Counted from the stretch's first letter, positions 26,649 to 35,592 are shown. The stretch: 64,000 nucleotides of DNA from Streptomyces sp. 35G-GA-8 (GCF_023534745.1 NZ_JAMHJQ010000005.1:449889-513888), one strand, 5' to 3'. Notes: generated by a model not told the origin, from the letters alone. Program-made: numbers and translations.

Positions 26649-27707
26649 ATGGATCCGGTGGAGGCACTCGACAGGATCGCCTTTCTGCTGGAGCGCTCGC
26701 GGGCCGAGACCTACCGGGTACGGGCGTTCCGTACCGCCTCGGCGGTGGTGGCGGACATGCCCGCCGATGAGGTCGCCCGGCGGGCCGAGGCGGGCACCCT
26801 CGGCCGGGTGCGCGGCATCGGTCCCAAGACGTCGCAGGTCGTGGAAGCCGTCGTGAGGGGATCCGTGCCCGAGTATCTGGCGCGGCTGGAGCGGGAGGCC
26901 GCCGGGCCGCTCGCGGAGCGCGGGCACGCGCTGCGCGCGGCGCTGCGCGGTGACTGCCATCTGCACTCGGACTGGTCGGACGGGGGCAGCCCCATCGAGG
27001 AGATGGGGCGGACGGCCGCCGCGCTCGGCCATGAGTGGGCCGTGCTCACGGACCACTCCCCCACCCTCACCGTGGCCAGGGGTCTGACAGCGGAGCGGCT
27101 GCGCCGGCAGCTCGATGTGATCGCGGAGCTGAACGAGCGGTGGGCGCCGTTCCGGCTGCTGACCGGCATCGAGTGCGACATCCTGCCGGACGGCTCGCTC
27201 GACCAGGAGCCCGAACTGCTCGACAGGCTCGATCTGGTGGTGGCGTCCGTCCATTCGAAGCTGCGCATGGACGCCGCTCCGATGACACGGCGCATGCTCG
27301 CCGCCGTACGCAATCCGCTGACCGATGTGCTGGGTCACTGCACGGGACGGCTGGTCATCGGACGGAGCCGACGGGATCGCGGCGGATCGGGCGGCAGCCG
27401 GCCGGAGTCGGCGTTCGACGCCGACGCGGTGTTCGAGGCATGCGCCGATTCCGGCACCGCGGTGGAGATCAACAGCAGACCCGAGCGGCTCGATCCGCCC
27501 CGCCGGCTGCTGCGCCGGGCGGTGGCGGCCGGGGTCTTCTTCGCCATCGACACGGACGCGCACGCGCCGGGGCAGCTCGACTGGCAACTCCTGGGCTGCG
27601 CGCGGGCGGAGGAGTGCGACGTGCCCGCCGACCGGGTCATCAACACCTGGCGGGCCGAGGAATTGCGGGAGTGGACCCGGACCCGGTTGGCACCGGCCCC
27701 TGGCTGA
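26649..27707 (+). CDS. PHP-domain metal-dependent phosphohydrolase (PolX C-terminal-like)
   Basis: 352 residues. Residues 1-75 form a helix-hairpin-helix region (VEALDRIAFLLERS, TLGRVRGIGPKTSQVV) as in family X DNA polymerases; residues about 98-330 are a PHP domain with DCHLHSDWSDGG, LTDHSP, GIECDIL, VASVHSK, LGHCTGR and FFAIDTDAH supplying the metal-binding histidines and aspartates. The polymerase domain of PolX is absent. Such proteins may act as DNA 3' phosphatase/exonuclease or as a histidinol-phosphatase-like enzyme; DNA repair is the likelier role because of the HhH (inference). Confidence 0.85.
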   Translation: MDPVEALDRIAFLLERSRAETYRVRAFRTASAVVADMPADEVARRAEAGTLGRVRGIGPKTSQVVEAVVRGSVPEYLARLEREAAGPLAERGHALRAALRGDCHLHSDWSDGGSPIEEMGRTAAALGHEWAVLTDHSPTLTVARGLTAERLRRQLDVIAELNERWAPFRLLTGIECDILPDGSLDQEPELLDRLDLVVASVHSKLRMDAAPMTRRMLAAVRNPLTDVLGHCTGRLVIGRSRRDRGGSGGSRPESAFDADAVFEACADSGTAVEINSRPERLDPPRRLLRRAVAAGVFFAIDTDAHAPGQLDWQLLGCARAEECDVPADRVINTWRAEELREWTRTRLAPAPG

Positions 27708-27773
27708 CCGATGCCCGCCGGGCGTGGCATCCGGGGCGGCGGGGAACGGTTGAGCGGGGACGGCGAGCGGGAC

Positions 27774-28448
27774 TCAGCGGCCGTCCAACTCGGCGAACAG
27801 ACTGGTGTCGAGGCGGGCCAGCAGATCGGTCGGATCCTCGTACACCTCCACCGCGCCGGTGGACTCCAGGGCAGCGCGCGAGATGCCGCCCGACAGCAGG
27901 GCGACGGGCCGGACACCGGCTCTGGTCGCCGCCTCCATGTCCCACACCGAGTCGCCGACGAACACCGCCAGCTCCGCCGGCGCCCCGGCCAGCGCCAGCG
28001 CCCGGCCGACCGGGTCGGCCGCGGGCTCGCCCGCCGCCGCTTCGTCCGCGCCCACGGTCCCCAGGATGACGTCATCGGCATTGACCGCCTCGCGCAGCGC
28101 GGCGATCTCGGCCGCGCCCGCCGAGGTGGCGAGTACGATCCGCCAGCCGCGGTCGGCGAGCGACCGCAGCAGATCACCGGCGCCCTCGAAGGCGGGCAGC
28201 CGGTTCAGGAAGGTCCCGTACAGCGCGGTGTGCGCGGCGCTGATCCGCGCGTCCTGGCCGCGGTCGCGCTCGTCACCGAGCAGATACGCGATCAGTTCGC
28301 CGGAATCGAGGCCGATCGCCCGGTGGATCGCCGACATCGGGAGCGTGTGGCCGGCCTGCCGGAACGCCTCCCACCAGGCCGTCACATGAAGGTGGTTGGT
28401 GTCGACGAGCGTTCCGTCGATGTCGAACAGTGCCGCGCGCGTCGCCAT
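27774..28448 (-). CDS. HAD-superfamily hydrolase (beta-phosphoglucomutase/phosphatase type)
   Basis: 224 residues with motif I DIDGTLVDTNHLH, a helical cap (residues about 18-90), motif II LATSAG, and motif III/IV VFVGDSVWDMEAATRAG. DIDGT with two Asp indicates a phosphatase. Substrate unknown. ATG 28448 follows GGGAGA. A strong hairpin 25 bp upstream separates it from the SRPBCC gene. Confidence 0.88.
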   Translation of the reverse strand: MATRAALFDIDGTLVDTNHLHVTAWWEAFRQAGHTLPMSAIHRAIGLDSGELIAYLLGDERDRGQDARISAAHTALYGTFLNRLPAFEGAGDLLRSLADRGWRIVLATSAGAAEIAALREAVNADDVILGTVGADEAAAGEPAADPVGRALALAGAPAELAVFVGDSVWDMEAATRAGVRPVALLSGGISRAALESTGAVEVYEDPTDLLARLDTSLFAELDGR

Positions 28449-28472
28449 GTGTCTCCCGTTCCCGTTCGGGTC

Positions 28473-28501
28473 GGGCCCCCGGGGACACGCCCCGGGGGCC
28501 C
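28473..28501 (-). terminator. Hairpin after the ArsR-SRPBCC operon
   Basis: GGGCCCCCGGGG and CCCCGGGGGCCC form a perfect 12-bp stem with a 5-base loop. It is downstream of the SRPBCC gene and only 25 bp upstream of the HAD start codon, so it either ends the operon or attenuates read-through. Confidence 0.7.
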
Positions 28502-28623
28502 GGATGCCTGGAGCAACGTCTTGATCATGCCGTCTTCTCCCGGCCCGGAACGGGTTGAGCGGGGCCGTACGGGTGAGCGACCGGCATCCGTGCGAACGCC
28601 CGGACGGACACGGTGAGAAGGCC

Positions 28624-29352
28624 CTACGCGTACAGGCTGTCGAGCCAGTCGCGCCACGCGCCCTCGATCGCCTTGGAGTCGGCGCCGGGAGCGAAGTCGT
28701 GCACGCTGACCCCCACCGGCGCGCCGAAGTGGTTCCTGCCGAACAGCCGGTACATCGCCGTGTCGGTGCGCACACCGACGAAGTACGCATCGCGGTAGTC
28801 GACGACGGCGTCGACGGGCCCCGCGCCGGGCAGTTCGACCCGTACGGCCGTCCCCTCCGGCGTCTCGTCCGGCAGCCCGAGCCCCCGGCTCGCGGTCTCA
28901 AGCGCGTCCGCGGCCAGGGAGGCGGCGGGTCCGTCCGCGCTGGCGAAGACCGCCGTGCGTCCGGTGAAGTGCAGCAGGTACTGGCGCAGTGTGTGCAGAT
29001 AGAAGTCGGTGTGCTTGGAGGCACCGTCGTACTGGTTGTCCCAGTCGTCGACGAAGATGCCGCTGTGGACGTACCGCACCCACGAACCGCCGCCCTCGCG
29101 TGGCTCGATGACATGGTCGAGCTGATTCAGCGTCTGCTGCGGGATCCCTTCCACGTTCTCGACCCGGCCGGTGAGCCGCCGCGGCGGGTCCCAGGCCGTG
29201 ACGGTGCCGCCGTGCGGTGCGGCCCCGCCCTCACGGGGCTCGTACTCCATGGGCCACAGCCAGCCCGCCGTACCGGTCGTGAGCGCTTCCCAGACCTGCT
29301 CGGGACTCGCGTCCACCTCGAACTCGCGGATGATCTCGAATTCCTTGGACAT
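28624..29352 (-). CDS. SRPBCC (AHSA1-like) domain protein
   Basis: 242 residues. The N-terminal half opens with FEIIREFEVDASPEQVWEALTTGTAGWLWPMEYEPREGG, the START/AHSA1 fold that binds hydrophobic ligands, and the second half looks like another SRPBCC-related domain. Its start is 6 bp after the stop of the ArsR-type gene, so the two form an operon, a frequent pairing for AHSA1 proteins. Ligand unknown. Confidence 0.85.
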   Translation of the reverse strand: MSKEFEIIREFEVDASPEQVWEALTTGTAGWLWPMEYEPREGGAAPHGGTVTAWDPPRRLTGRVENVEGIPQQTLNQLDHVIEPREGGGSWVRYVHSGIFVDDWDNQYDGASKHTDFYLHTLRQYLLHFTGRTAVFASADGPAASLAADALETASRGLGLPDETPEGTAVRVELPGAGPVDAVVDYRDAYFVGVRTDTAMYRLFGRNHFGAPVGVSVHDFAPGADSKAIEGAWRDWLDSLYA

Positions 29353-29358
29353 GACGAC

Positions 29359-30102
29359 TTACTCCTGTGCGTGTGTGGGTGATGCGGGGTGGGACGCGGG
29401 CACGGCGGGCAGCGCGCCGGAGGTGTTCCCCCGGCTCTCGACGGCCGGTCCCGCGCCCGCCGGCCCGGCGGCCTCGGCCGTGACGGGCTCCGGTCCGACG
29501 GTGTCGGGCTTGAGGGTGCCGGGCTTGACGGTGGGATGGAGCGCGACGACGATCCGGTGATCGCGGCCGTTGTCGGCGTGTTCGTCGTGGTACTTGGCGA
29601 TCAGCGCGCTGACGCCGCGGGTCAGCTCGTCGACGAAGGCCGCCCGGTCGGCCGCGGAGGCGAAGCGCACCTCCCCGTCGAGCGCGTAGGTGGCGAGCCG
29701 CTTACGGGCCTTCGTCGCGCCGGTGATCAGCGCGCCCACGTCGCGTACGAGCCGCGCGGCGACCGCGAGCAGCCAGCGCGCGGAGAGCTGGTCGCGGAAG
29801 CGGGCGGGGTCGGGCTGGACAGCGGCCAGCGCGAGCGGCGAGATGACATACGAGGCCGCGGTGGCCCGCATCAGCCGCTCGGTGACATTGCCCTTTCTCC
29901 GCTCGCCCGCGAGCTCCACCAGGCCGTGCCGCTCCAGGGCCTTGAGGTGGTAGTTCACCTTCTGCCTGGGCAGCCCCACCCGCCCGGCGAGCATCGTCGC
30001 CGACGCGGGTCCGACGGCCAGCTCGGCGAGCAGCCGGGCTCTCATGGGGTCCAGCGAGACGGCTGCCGCCGCCGCGTCCTCGATCACGGTCACGTCCAAC
30101 AT
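29359..30102 (-). CDS. ArsR-type winged-helix transcriptional regulator
   Basis: 247 residues from ATG 30102 (MLDVTVIEDAAAAAVSLDPMRARLL). HTH at 15-85: LLAELAVGPASATMLAGRVGLPRQKVNYHLKALERHGLVEL. No cysteine metal site is visible, so it is not a classic metal sensor. A helical middle domain and a disordered Pro/Ala/Thr tail (about 195-247) follow. Operon with the SRPBCC gene, whose product may provide or sense its ligand (inference). An upstream in-frame start at 30144 is less likely. Confidence 0.85.
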   Translation of the reverse strand: MLDVTVIEDAAAAAVSLDPMRARLLAELAVGPASATMLAGRVGLPRQKVNYHLKALERHGLVELAGERRKGNVTERLMRATAASYVISPLALAAVQPDPARFRDQLSARWLLAVAARLVRDVGALITGATKARKRLATYALDGEVRFASAADRAAFVDELTRGVSALIAKYHDEHADNGRDHRIVVALHPTVKPGTLKPDTVGPEPVTAEAAGPAGAGPAVESRGNTSGALPAVPASHPASPTHAQE

Positions 30103-30161
30103 GGCCCCAGCATCGCACCGAAAACTTTTTCTGTCCAGAACCATTAGATTGTCGGCAAGAA

Positions 30162-30205
30162 GGCCCGGCGCGGGCCCGGCGCGGGCCCGGCGCGGGCCCG
30201 GCGCG
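30162..30205. repeat. 11-bp tandem repeat, four copies
   Basis: GGGCCCGGCGC repeated without gaps (the first copy lacks one G), ending directly at the stop codon of the NAD kinase gene. The unit is self-complementary in part (GGGCCC, GGCGC), so the array can fold and may act as terminator or as a slippage-prone locus. Confidence 0.85.
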
Positions 30206-31285
30206 TCAGTCCGAGGGCGCGGGCGGTGGCGGTGACGGTGGCGGCAGGCTCAGATGGGCCAGGTCGTCCGGGACCGGGGTGTTGGGGCGGAACAGCGGGG
30301 CCGACTCGCCGTCGGCGGCCGTCGCGGGTGCGTCGGTGAGCCGGAACCTTGCGCGCAACCGGGTGTAGAAGTCGGTGGGGCCCAACCGGACCAGCCGCAG
30401 CCGGTACTTGGCGCCGTACACGCCGACCCAGTCGCCGGGCCCGAGCACCCCGCGCAACTGTCCGTCGATGCTGAGCGCCACCTCCCCGGAGTGCGGCAAC
30501 ACCCGCATGGCCACCGGTTCGTCCGGCGCGGCCACGACCGTGCGGTCGAATGTCATGTGCGCGGCCACGGGCGTGAAGACCACGGCGTCCATGTGCGGGG
30601 AGAGCACCGGTCCCCCGGCCGCGAAGCTGTAGGCCGTCGAGCCGGTCGGTGAGGCAACGATGACCGCGTCCGCGGAGTACGCGGCGAGCAGCCGGCCGGC
30701 GATATAGACGCCCAGGCTGACCTGCCGGTCCCGGACGAGCTTCTCCAGTACGACGTCGTTGACCGCGACGATGTCCAGCGCCACCCCCCAGCCGTCGCCC
30801 ACCGCGGTGTCCGGCCGGACATGGGGCGGTGGCAGCGTCGGTACGCGGCCGGAGCGCAGCAGCGCCTCCATGACGGAGGGCATCTGCGGAACACGGGACG
30901 TTCGCATGGTGAGCGTCATCCGCTCCTCGATCTCCGCGCGCCCCTCGTGAACGGCGTCCAGCGCCTTCGTGACCTTCTCCGCCGGGACTTCGGTCAGGAA
31001 ACCGACCCGGCCCAGATCGACCCCGAGCACCGCGGCGTCGTTCTTGGCGGCGATCCGGGCTCCCCGCAGGAAGGTGCCGTCGCCGCCGAGGGTCAGGACG
31101 AGGTCGGGATGGCCGGCCGCCGTGGCCTCCTCCTGGCCGCCGTGGCGCGGTTCATGGTCCTTCCACACATCGATTTCCGTGCAGGGGATCCCGTGCGCGT
31201 GGCCCCAGGTGTGGACCGCGATCGCCGCCTCGACGGCCTCCGGGCGACCCCGGTGGACCACGAGACCGATGCGTTCGACAGTCAT
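30206..31285 (-). CDS. nadK: NAD kinase
   Basis: 359 residues, ATP-NAD kinase: GGDGTFLRGAR (catalytic GGDGT), LGVDLGRVGFLTEV, SPTGSTAYSFAAGGPVLSP and IDGQLRG are hallmarks. It phosphorylates NAD+ to NADP+ in the cytosol. Longer than the usual 290-310 residues because of an insertion near residues 140-160 (PQMPSVMEALLRSGRVPTLPPPH) and a Pro/Ser-rich tail. Streptomycetes usually carry more than one NAD kinase; this looks like an accessory copy. ATG 31285 is favoured over 31360. Confidence 0.92.
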   Translation of the reverse strand: MTVERIGLVVHRGRPEAVEAAIAVHTWGHAHGIPCTEIDVWKDHEPRHGGQEEATAAGHPDLVLTLGGDGTFLRGARIAAKNDAAVLGVDLGRVGFLTEVPAEKVTKALDAVHEGRAEIEERMTLTMRTSRVPQMPSVMEALLRSGRVPTLPPPHVRPDTAVGDGWGVALDIVAVNDVVLEKLVRDRQVSLGVYIAGRLLAAYSADAVIVASPTGSTAYSFAAGGPVLSPHMDAVVFTPVAAHMTFDRTVVAAPDEPVAMRVLPHSGEVALSIDGQLRGVLGPGDWVGVYGAKYRLRLVRLGPTDFYTRLRARFRLTDAPATAADGESAPLFRPNTPVPDDLAHLSLPPPSPPPPAPSD

Positions 31286-31628
31286 GCTCGCGCTCTCCGT
31301 GCGTCCGGTTCCTCGTGGGCGGTCCGCTCCGGCAGTCCGGGAGCGGCCCCGCACTGTCAAGCATCACCGATTGCCCGGCGGGACGGCCGGGGCCGGTCGG
31401 CCCCCCGTCGAATTCACCCGAATGGCGGATGGCTCCGGATGCCCACGCCAGGGCGACGACCACCGTGAGCGCTGGCCCGGGAGGCACCGGGGGCCACATC
31501 GCGGCGGGGCCGGCACGCTGCCCCGGTTGCCACGGGTCCCGGACGGATGCGCGATGGAGTCGTGCGCGCCTGACCGTGAGGGGCCTGATCCCGCAGACGC
31601 GCTTCCCCCACGCGAGGAGTGATCGCTG
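31286..31628. other. Divergent promoter region nadK / PRC-barrel gene
   Basis: 343 bp without a supported gene on either strand. It must hold both promoters, but no convincing -35/-10 pair, stress-sigma box or repeat could be identified by eye. Confidence 0.5.
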
Positions 31629-32570
31629 ATGTCAGCCGATGGCGTGTTCGACAACCCCAGCAGGCTCAACGGTTTGGCCATATACGACAAGGACGGCGAC
31701 AAGATCGGCAACGTCGGCCAGGTCTATGTGGGCGACCGGTCGGGCCGCCCGGAGTGGGTCACCGTGAAGACCGGTCTGTTCGGCATGAAGGAAAGCCTCG
31801 TCCCGCTGTCCGGCGCCCGCCGCGCGGGTGAGGACATCCACGTCCCGTACGCGAAGGAGACCGTCAAGGACGCTCCGCGACTGGACGCCGACGAGCATCT
31901 GGACCCCAGTCAGGAGAAGCAGCTCTACAAGCACTACGGTCTGACCGCCACGGGCGCGGGTCTGGGCATGGCCTCGGACACCGCCGCGGGTACGGGCACG
32001 ACCGCCGGCACGGGCACGAGCGCGGGCACGGCACCGGGCACGGCCTCGGGCACGGGGCGGACGGGAGCCGGGACGGCGACCGGCGGGCTGGCCGGCGCGG
32101 CCACCAGTGGCGCGGGACGGCCCATGGCCGGGGTGCGCGGCTCGATGCCCGACGAGGGCAAGGAACGGCACGGCGAGGAGCTGATCCGGTCCGAGGAGCA
32201 GCTGCACGTCAGCACCGAGGAGCACGAGGTGGGCCACGCCCGGCTGCGCAAGGTCGTGGTGACCGAGAACGTGACCACCTCCGTACCGCTCAGCCATGAG
32301 GAGGTCCGGGTCATCCACGAGGCGATCGCGCCCGAGGACCGGACGGGCGTCCGCGGCTCCCTCATCGGGGAGGCCCAGACCGAGGTGACCCTGCACGCCG
32401 AGGAGCCGGTCATCCGCAAGGAGTCCGTGCCGGTCGAGCGCGTGCGCATGGAGACGGAGAAGGTGACCGAACAGAAGGAGGTCTCCGCCGAGGTCCGCAA
32501 GGAGCAGATCGAGTACGACACCGATCGGACCGATACGGACATGGGCGGCAGGCGCGGCTCCGGCCGCTGA
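31629..32570 (+). CDS. PRC-barrel and DUF2382 stress-type protein
   Basis: 313 residues. PRC-barrel at about 10-85 (LNGLAIYDKDGDKIGNVGQVYVGDRSGRPEWVTVKTGLFG), a low-complexity Gly/Thr/Ala linker (about 115-165, GTGTTAGTGTSAGT), and a DUF2382 domain (about 180-300; ELIRSEEQLHVSTEEHEVGHARLRK, EEVRVIHEAI, EEPVIRKESVPVERVRM). This pair is common in actinobacteria and cyanobacteria and linked to general stress. GAGGAG precedes ATG 31629. Function not established. Confidence 0.88.
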   Translation: MSADGVFDNPSRLNGLAIYDKDGDKIGNVGQVYVGDRSGRPEWVTVKTGLFGMKESLVPLSGARRAGEDIHVPYAKETVKDAPRLDADEHLDPSQEKQLYKHYGLTATGAGLGMASDTAAGTGTTAGTGTSAGTAPGTASGTGRTGAGTATGGLAGAATSGAGRPMAGVRGSMPDEGKERHGEELIRSEEQLHVSTEEHEVGHARLRKVVVTENVTTSVPLSHEEVRVIHEAIAPEDRTGVRGSLIGEAQTEVTLHAEEPVIRKESVPVERVRMETEKVTEQKEVSAEVRKEQIEYDTDRTDTDMGGRRGSGR

Positions 32571-32592
32571 ACCCGACGGCATCCGGCCGCAC

Positions 32593-32628
32593 GCCCCCGC
32601 CCACCACGTCCGCGTGGCCGGCGGGGGC
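32593..32628. terminator. Bidirectional terminator PRC-barrel gene / lipoprotein gene
   Basis: GCCCCCGCC and GGCGGGGGC pair over 9 bp, and an inner CCACG/CGTGG stem extends the hairpin with small bulges. It lies between the ends of two convergent genes. Confidence 0.7.
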
Positions 32629-32740
32629 AGGCCATACGCACACACGTCGTCTTGCCTCGTGAGTGGCATGGCCTCTCCGAGAGTTCGGACCGGTGGACCA
32701 GGTGGGTGCGCCACCGGTGGACCAGGAGGGTCGGGGAGCG

Positions 32741-33370
32741 TCAGCTCGCGGTCGGGCTGGCGCCGGCGCTTTCGCTCGCTGTCGGGCTGGTGGTCGAGGT
32801 CGGGCTCGCGCTCTGCGGCGGCGTGGTGATGGCCTTGCCCTCGGGGCTGACGACGAACCACTTGGCGCCGAACTCGGTCAGGTCCTGGCCCTTGGTGTCG
32901 CCGGGCTTGGTGTCTTCCCTGAACGTGTAGAGCGGGTGGCCGTTGTACATGGCCTGCTTGGTTCCGTCACTGCGGGTGGTGGTGGTCAGCAGGTTCGCCT
33001 TGACCCCGGTGCCCGCCTGCGGCGTGCCCTTGACGAGCGCGGGCGGCCAGTCGACGATGCAGTCCCCGCTGCACGTGGACTTCTTGGCCTTGTCCGCCTC
33101 GAAGAGGTAGAGCGTATGACCCTTGCCGTTGACCAGGATCTTCCCGAAGGGTCCGGTCTTGACGGATACCTTGCCCACTTCCTCGGACGGGTTCACCGAC
33201 GGGGAGGCCGGCATGGACGAGGACGGGGAGGTGGTGGCGGAGGCCGCCACGAAGTCCGCGGGGTTCTCCTTGGACGCCGATCCGCTCCCACTGTCGGAGC
33301 AGCCGGCGAGCGCCCCGGCGCAGAGTGCCGCCGCGGCCACCGCGGTGGCTGTCCTGGTGTTGATCCTCAT
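32741..33370 (-). CDS. COG4315-type secreted repeat lipoprotein
   Basis: 209 residues with lipobox LAGCS (Cys24), a Ser/Pro tether, and two copies of the Lipoprotein_15 repeat: GKILVNGKGHTLYLFEADKAKKSTCSGDCIVDWPP and TKQAMYNGHPLYTFREDTKPGDTKGQ. The conserved Cys pair (CSGDC) and the histidines could hold a metal. A Ser/Thr-rich tail (about 185-209) ends the protein. Family function is unknown. Confidence 0.87.
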   Translation of the reverse strand: MRINTRTATAVAAAALCAGALAGCSDSGSGSASKENPADFVAASATTSPSSSMPASPSVNPSEEVGKVSVKTGPFGKILVNGKGHTLYLFEADKAKKSTCSGDCIVDWPPALVKGTPQAGTGVKANLLTTTTRSDGTKQAMYNGHPLYTFREDTKPGDTKGQDLTEFGAKWFVVSPEGKAITTPPQSASPTSTTSPTASESAGASPTAS

Positions 33371-33600
33371 TCAGGTCTCCTCAGCTCAGGGGCCGCCCCA
33401 CGGACAGCACAGCGCCCGCCCGATCGCGGCCTCAGCACCCACTACACGACAGGGTCGGAAAGCGGGCCACCGGACAGAGCCGTCCGGAGTACACGGCCCC
33501 GCGGGAGGCACGCGTCAGGCCCTCGTCCGGCGCCCGTCGACACCCCCGCGGACCTGGCATGTTCCGGTCTGGGCTCTGCCGATCGGGTGAGGTATCGTGG

Positions 33601-33715
33601 AGTGCTGCGAAGGGGAGTAGCCCCGCGAACCGGTCGTCGACACACTGGAACCCCCGGGTTCCCGGTGGCCGGGCCCACTGATCCAGTGGGCGGGCGAGAC
33701 CTTCGGTCAGGCATT
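33601..33715 (+). promoter_or_regulatory. yybP-ykoY manganese riboswitch
   Basis: The hallmark GGGGAGTAGCC (33612-33622) and the 3' GCGAGACC (33694-33701) of the yybP-ykoY aptamer are present. CGAAGG (33608-33613) pairs with CCTTCG (33700-33705) to close P1, and GGGTTCCC and CCCACTGATCCAGTGGG form internal hairpins. It lies upstream of a UPF0016 exporter gene, a known target of this Mn2+-sensing riboswitch. Confidence 0.88.
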
Positions 33716-33827
33716 GACGGTGTCCGCGCCTCGCGGTCGCCGCCGTCGTGCCGGGCCGAGTCTCCTCCTGGCTCCGTACGGGGCTTCGCGAAGATCCGGG
33801 CCCGGCCCTCAGAGAAAGCCACCCGGA

Positions 33828-34412
33828 ATGCATCTCGACCCCCTGGCGATCGTCACCGCCTTCGGGCTGATCTTCCTTGCGGAGCTCCCCGACAAGACCA
33901 TGTTCGCGTCCCTGGCCATGGGGACGCGCATGCGCCCTCTCTACGTATGGTTCGGCACGTCGACGGCGTTCATCGTGCACGTCGCCATCGCTGTCGCGGC
34001 GGGCGGTCTCATCGGGCTCCTGCCCGACTGGATCGTCAAGCTCGTCTCCGCTCTGCTCTTCGCGTTCGGCGCCTTCATGCTGCTGCGCGGCGGAGGCGAC
34101 GGGGAGGACGAGGAAGGCGAGAAGAAGACGGTCACCGGCTTCTGGCCCGTCTACTCCACCGCGTTCATGGCCGTCTTCATCAGCGAGTGGGGCGATCTCA
34201 CCCAGATCACCACCGCCAACCTCGCTGCCAGCAACGGCACCTGGTCCACCGCCATCGGTTCGGCCGCGGCGCTGATGTCCGTATCCGCGCTGGCGCTGCT
34301 CGCCGGCCGGTTCATCGCCACCCGCGTCCCCCTCAAGACCGTCCAGCGCATCGGCGGTCTGTGCATGCTGGGCCTCGCCATCTGGTCCGTGACCGAGATC
34401 TTCGTGGGCTGA
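33828..34412 (+). CDS. mneA: UPF0016/GDT1-type manganese exporter
   Basis: 194 residues with six hydrophobic segments in two related halves. Each half carries the family motif: FLAELPDKT (residues 15-23) and FISEWGDLTQ in the second half, with an acidic cytoplasmic loop (GGGDGEDEEGEKK) between. Members (MneA, Mnx, TMEM165) export Mn2+ from the cytoplasm. The riboswitch 110 bp upstream should switch the gene on at high Mn2+. ATG 33828 is the family start; the frame further upstream belongs to the riboswitch leader. A strong terminator follows. Confidence 0.9.
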   Translation: MHLDPLAIVTAFGLIFLAELPDKTMFASLAMGTRMRPLYVWFGTSTAFIVHVAIAVAAGGLIGLLPDWIVKLVSALLFAFGAFMLLRGGGDGEDEEGEKKTVTGFWPVYSTAFMAVFISEWGDLTQITTANLAASNGTWSTAIGSAAALMSVSALALLAGRFIATRVPLKTVQRIGGLCMLGLAIWSVTEIFVG

Positions 34413-34429
34413 CGAGCCGCCACATGGAC

Positions 34430-34469
34430 AAAGCCCTGCCCGCCGGCGAGCGCCGGCGGGCAGGGCTTT
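34430..34469 (+). terminator. Terminator of the Mn exporter gene
   Basis: AAAGCCCTGCCCGCCGGCG with its exact 19-base complement around an AG loop, ending in CTTTC. It is the strongest hairpin in the window and is symmetric enough to serve the convergent siderophore-binding gene as well. Confidence 0.92.
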
Positions 34470-34524
34470 CCGATGGGATGCGCAGGACGGTTCGGAGGGG
34501 ACGGTTCGGACGGGACAGCGGCTC

Positions 34525-35586
34525 TCAGGCGGCCGGGGCCAGGTGCTTTTCGAGGACGGTGAGAACATCACGGGCCGCCGTGGGCCCGGTGTTGAGATAG
34601 AAGACATCGTCGTCGACCGGGATCGCCGTCTTGCCCGCGACGGCGGACAGCGTCGGCCAGAGCGGCGCCTTCGTCAGCGCCGACGCCTTGGACTCGGCTC
34701 CCTGGACCCCGTAGAACAGCCAGTCCGCGTCGGCCCGGTCCAGCTGCTCGTTGCTGATGTTCTGGGAGGTCTTGTCGAACTGCTGGCTCTTGGGACGGCC
34801 GAGCCCGGCGTCCTCGGCGATGCCTCCGGTGAACGAGGGCACACCGAAGACCCGCAGCCGGTCGCCGTTCAGCCGCAGGAAGGACACGGTCACCGGCTTG
34901 TCGAGGCGCGTGCCGAGTTCTTCGGCGTCGGCGTGGAAGTCGTCGAGATACGTCCGCGCCTGTTCGGTCTTGCCGAGTCCGTCGGCGACGAGCAGGAAGT
35001 CCTGCTTCCAGTACAGCCCGGTGCCCTGGGTGGCGATGGTGGGCGCCAGCTCGGTCAGCGCCGTATAGAGGGTCTTGGCGTTCTTGCCCGCGATGTTCAT
35101 CAGGATCAGATCCGGCTTGATGTTCGCGATGGTCTCCAGGTTCGGGTCGACCCGCGAGCCCACGTCCACGACCTTCGCCAGCTGAGCGGCGTCCTTCGGG
35201 AAGTCGTCCTTCAGATACCGCGGTACGAGATCCGCCCCGTCCCCGCGGGTCGAGCCCGCCGGCACCGTGCCGAGCGTGAGCAGCGCGTCGGCCTGTCCTG
35301 TGGAGATCACCACGACCTTCTTCGGCGCGGCCTCGAGAGTGGTCTTGCCTTCGAAGTGGCCGACGGTACGCGGGAATTGCCCGTCGGGTTCGCCGCTCCC
35401 CATGCCCTTGGGCACGGAGCGGGGAGCCGTGTGGGCGGAGGTGGCCGAGGTGGCCGACGGGGCGGAGGTCCCGCCATCGCCCGACGGGTCCGTCGAGTTG
35501 GTGGAACAGCCGCTGAGCAGCAGGGCGCCGGCTATGGCGACGCCGCTGACGCGGCGGGTGAGAGGGAGATCACGGAAGCGGTACAC
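34525..35586 (-). CDS. Iron-siderophore ABC transporter substrate-binding lipoprotein
   Basis: 353 residues, GTG start at 35586. Lipobox LLSGCS (Cys26) and a disordered tether precede a FepB/FhuD-type (Peripla_BP_2) fold: TTLEAAPKKVVVISTGQADALLTLGTVPAG, VDPNLETIANIKPDLILMN, LDRADADWLFYG. It binds a ferric siderophore at the cell surface. Divergent from two FecCD permease genes; the shared 19-bp iron box begins 6 bp upstream of its start codon, so it is probably repressed by an IdeR/DmdR protein under iron-replete conditions. Confidence 0.9.
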   Translation of the reverse strand: MYRFRDLPLTRRVSGVAIAGALLLSGCSTNSTDPSGDGGTSAPSATSATSAHTAPRSVPKGMGSGEPDGQFPRTVGHFEGKTTLEAAPKKVVVISTGQADALLTLGTVPAGSTRGDGADLVPRYLKDDFPKDAAQLAKVVDVGSRVDPNLETIANIKPDLILMNIAGKNAKTLYTALTELAPTIATQGTGLYWKQDFLLVADGLGKTEQARTYLDDFHADAEELGTRLDKPVTVSFLRLNGDRLRVFGVPSFTGGIAEDAGLGRPKSQQFDKTSQNISNEQLDRADADWLFYGVQGAESKASALTKAPLWPTLSAVAGKTAIPVDDDVFYLNTGPTAARDVLTVLEKHLAPAA

Positions 35587-35592
35587 GAGGCA

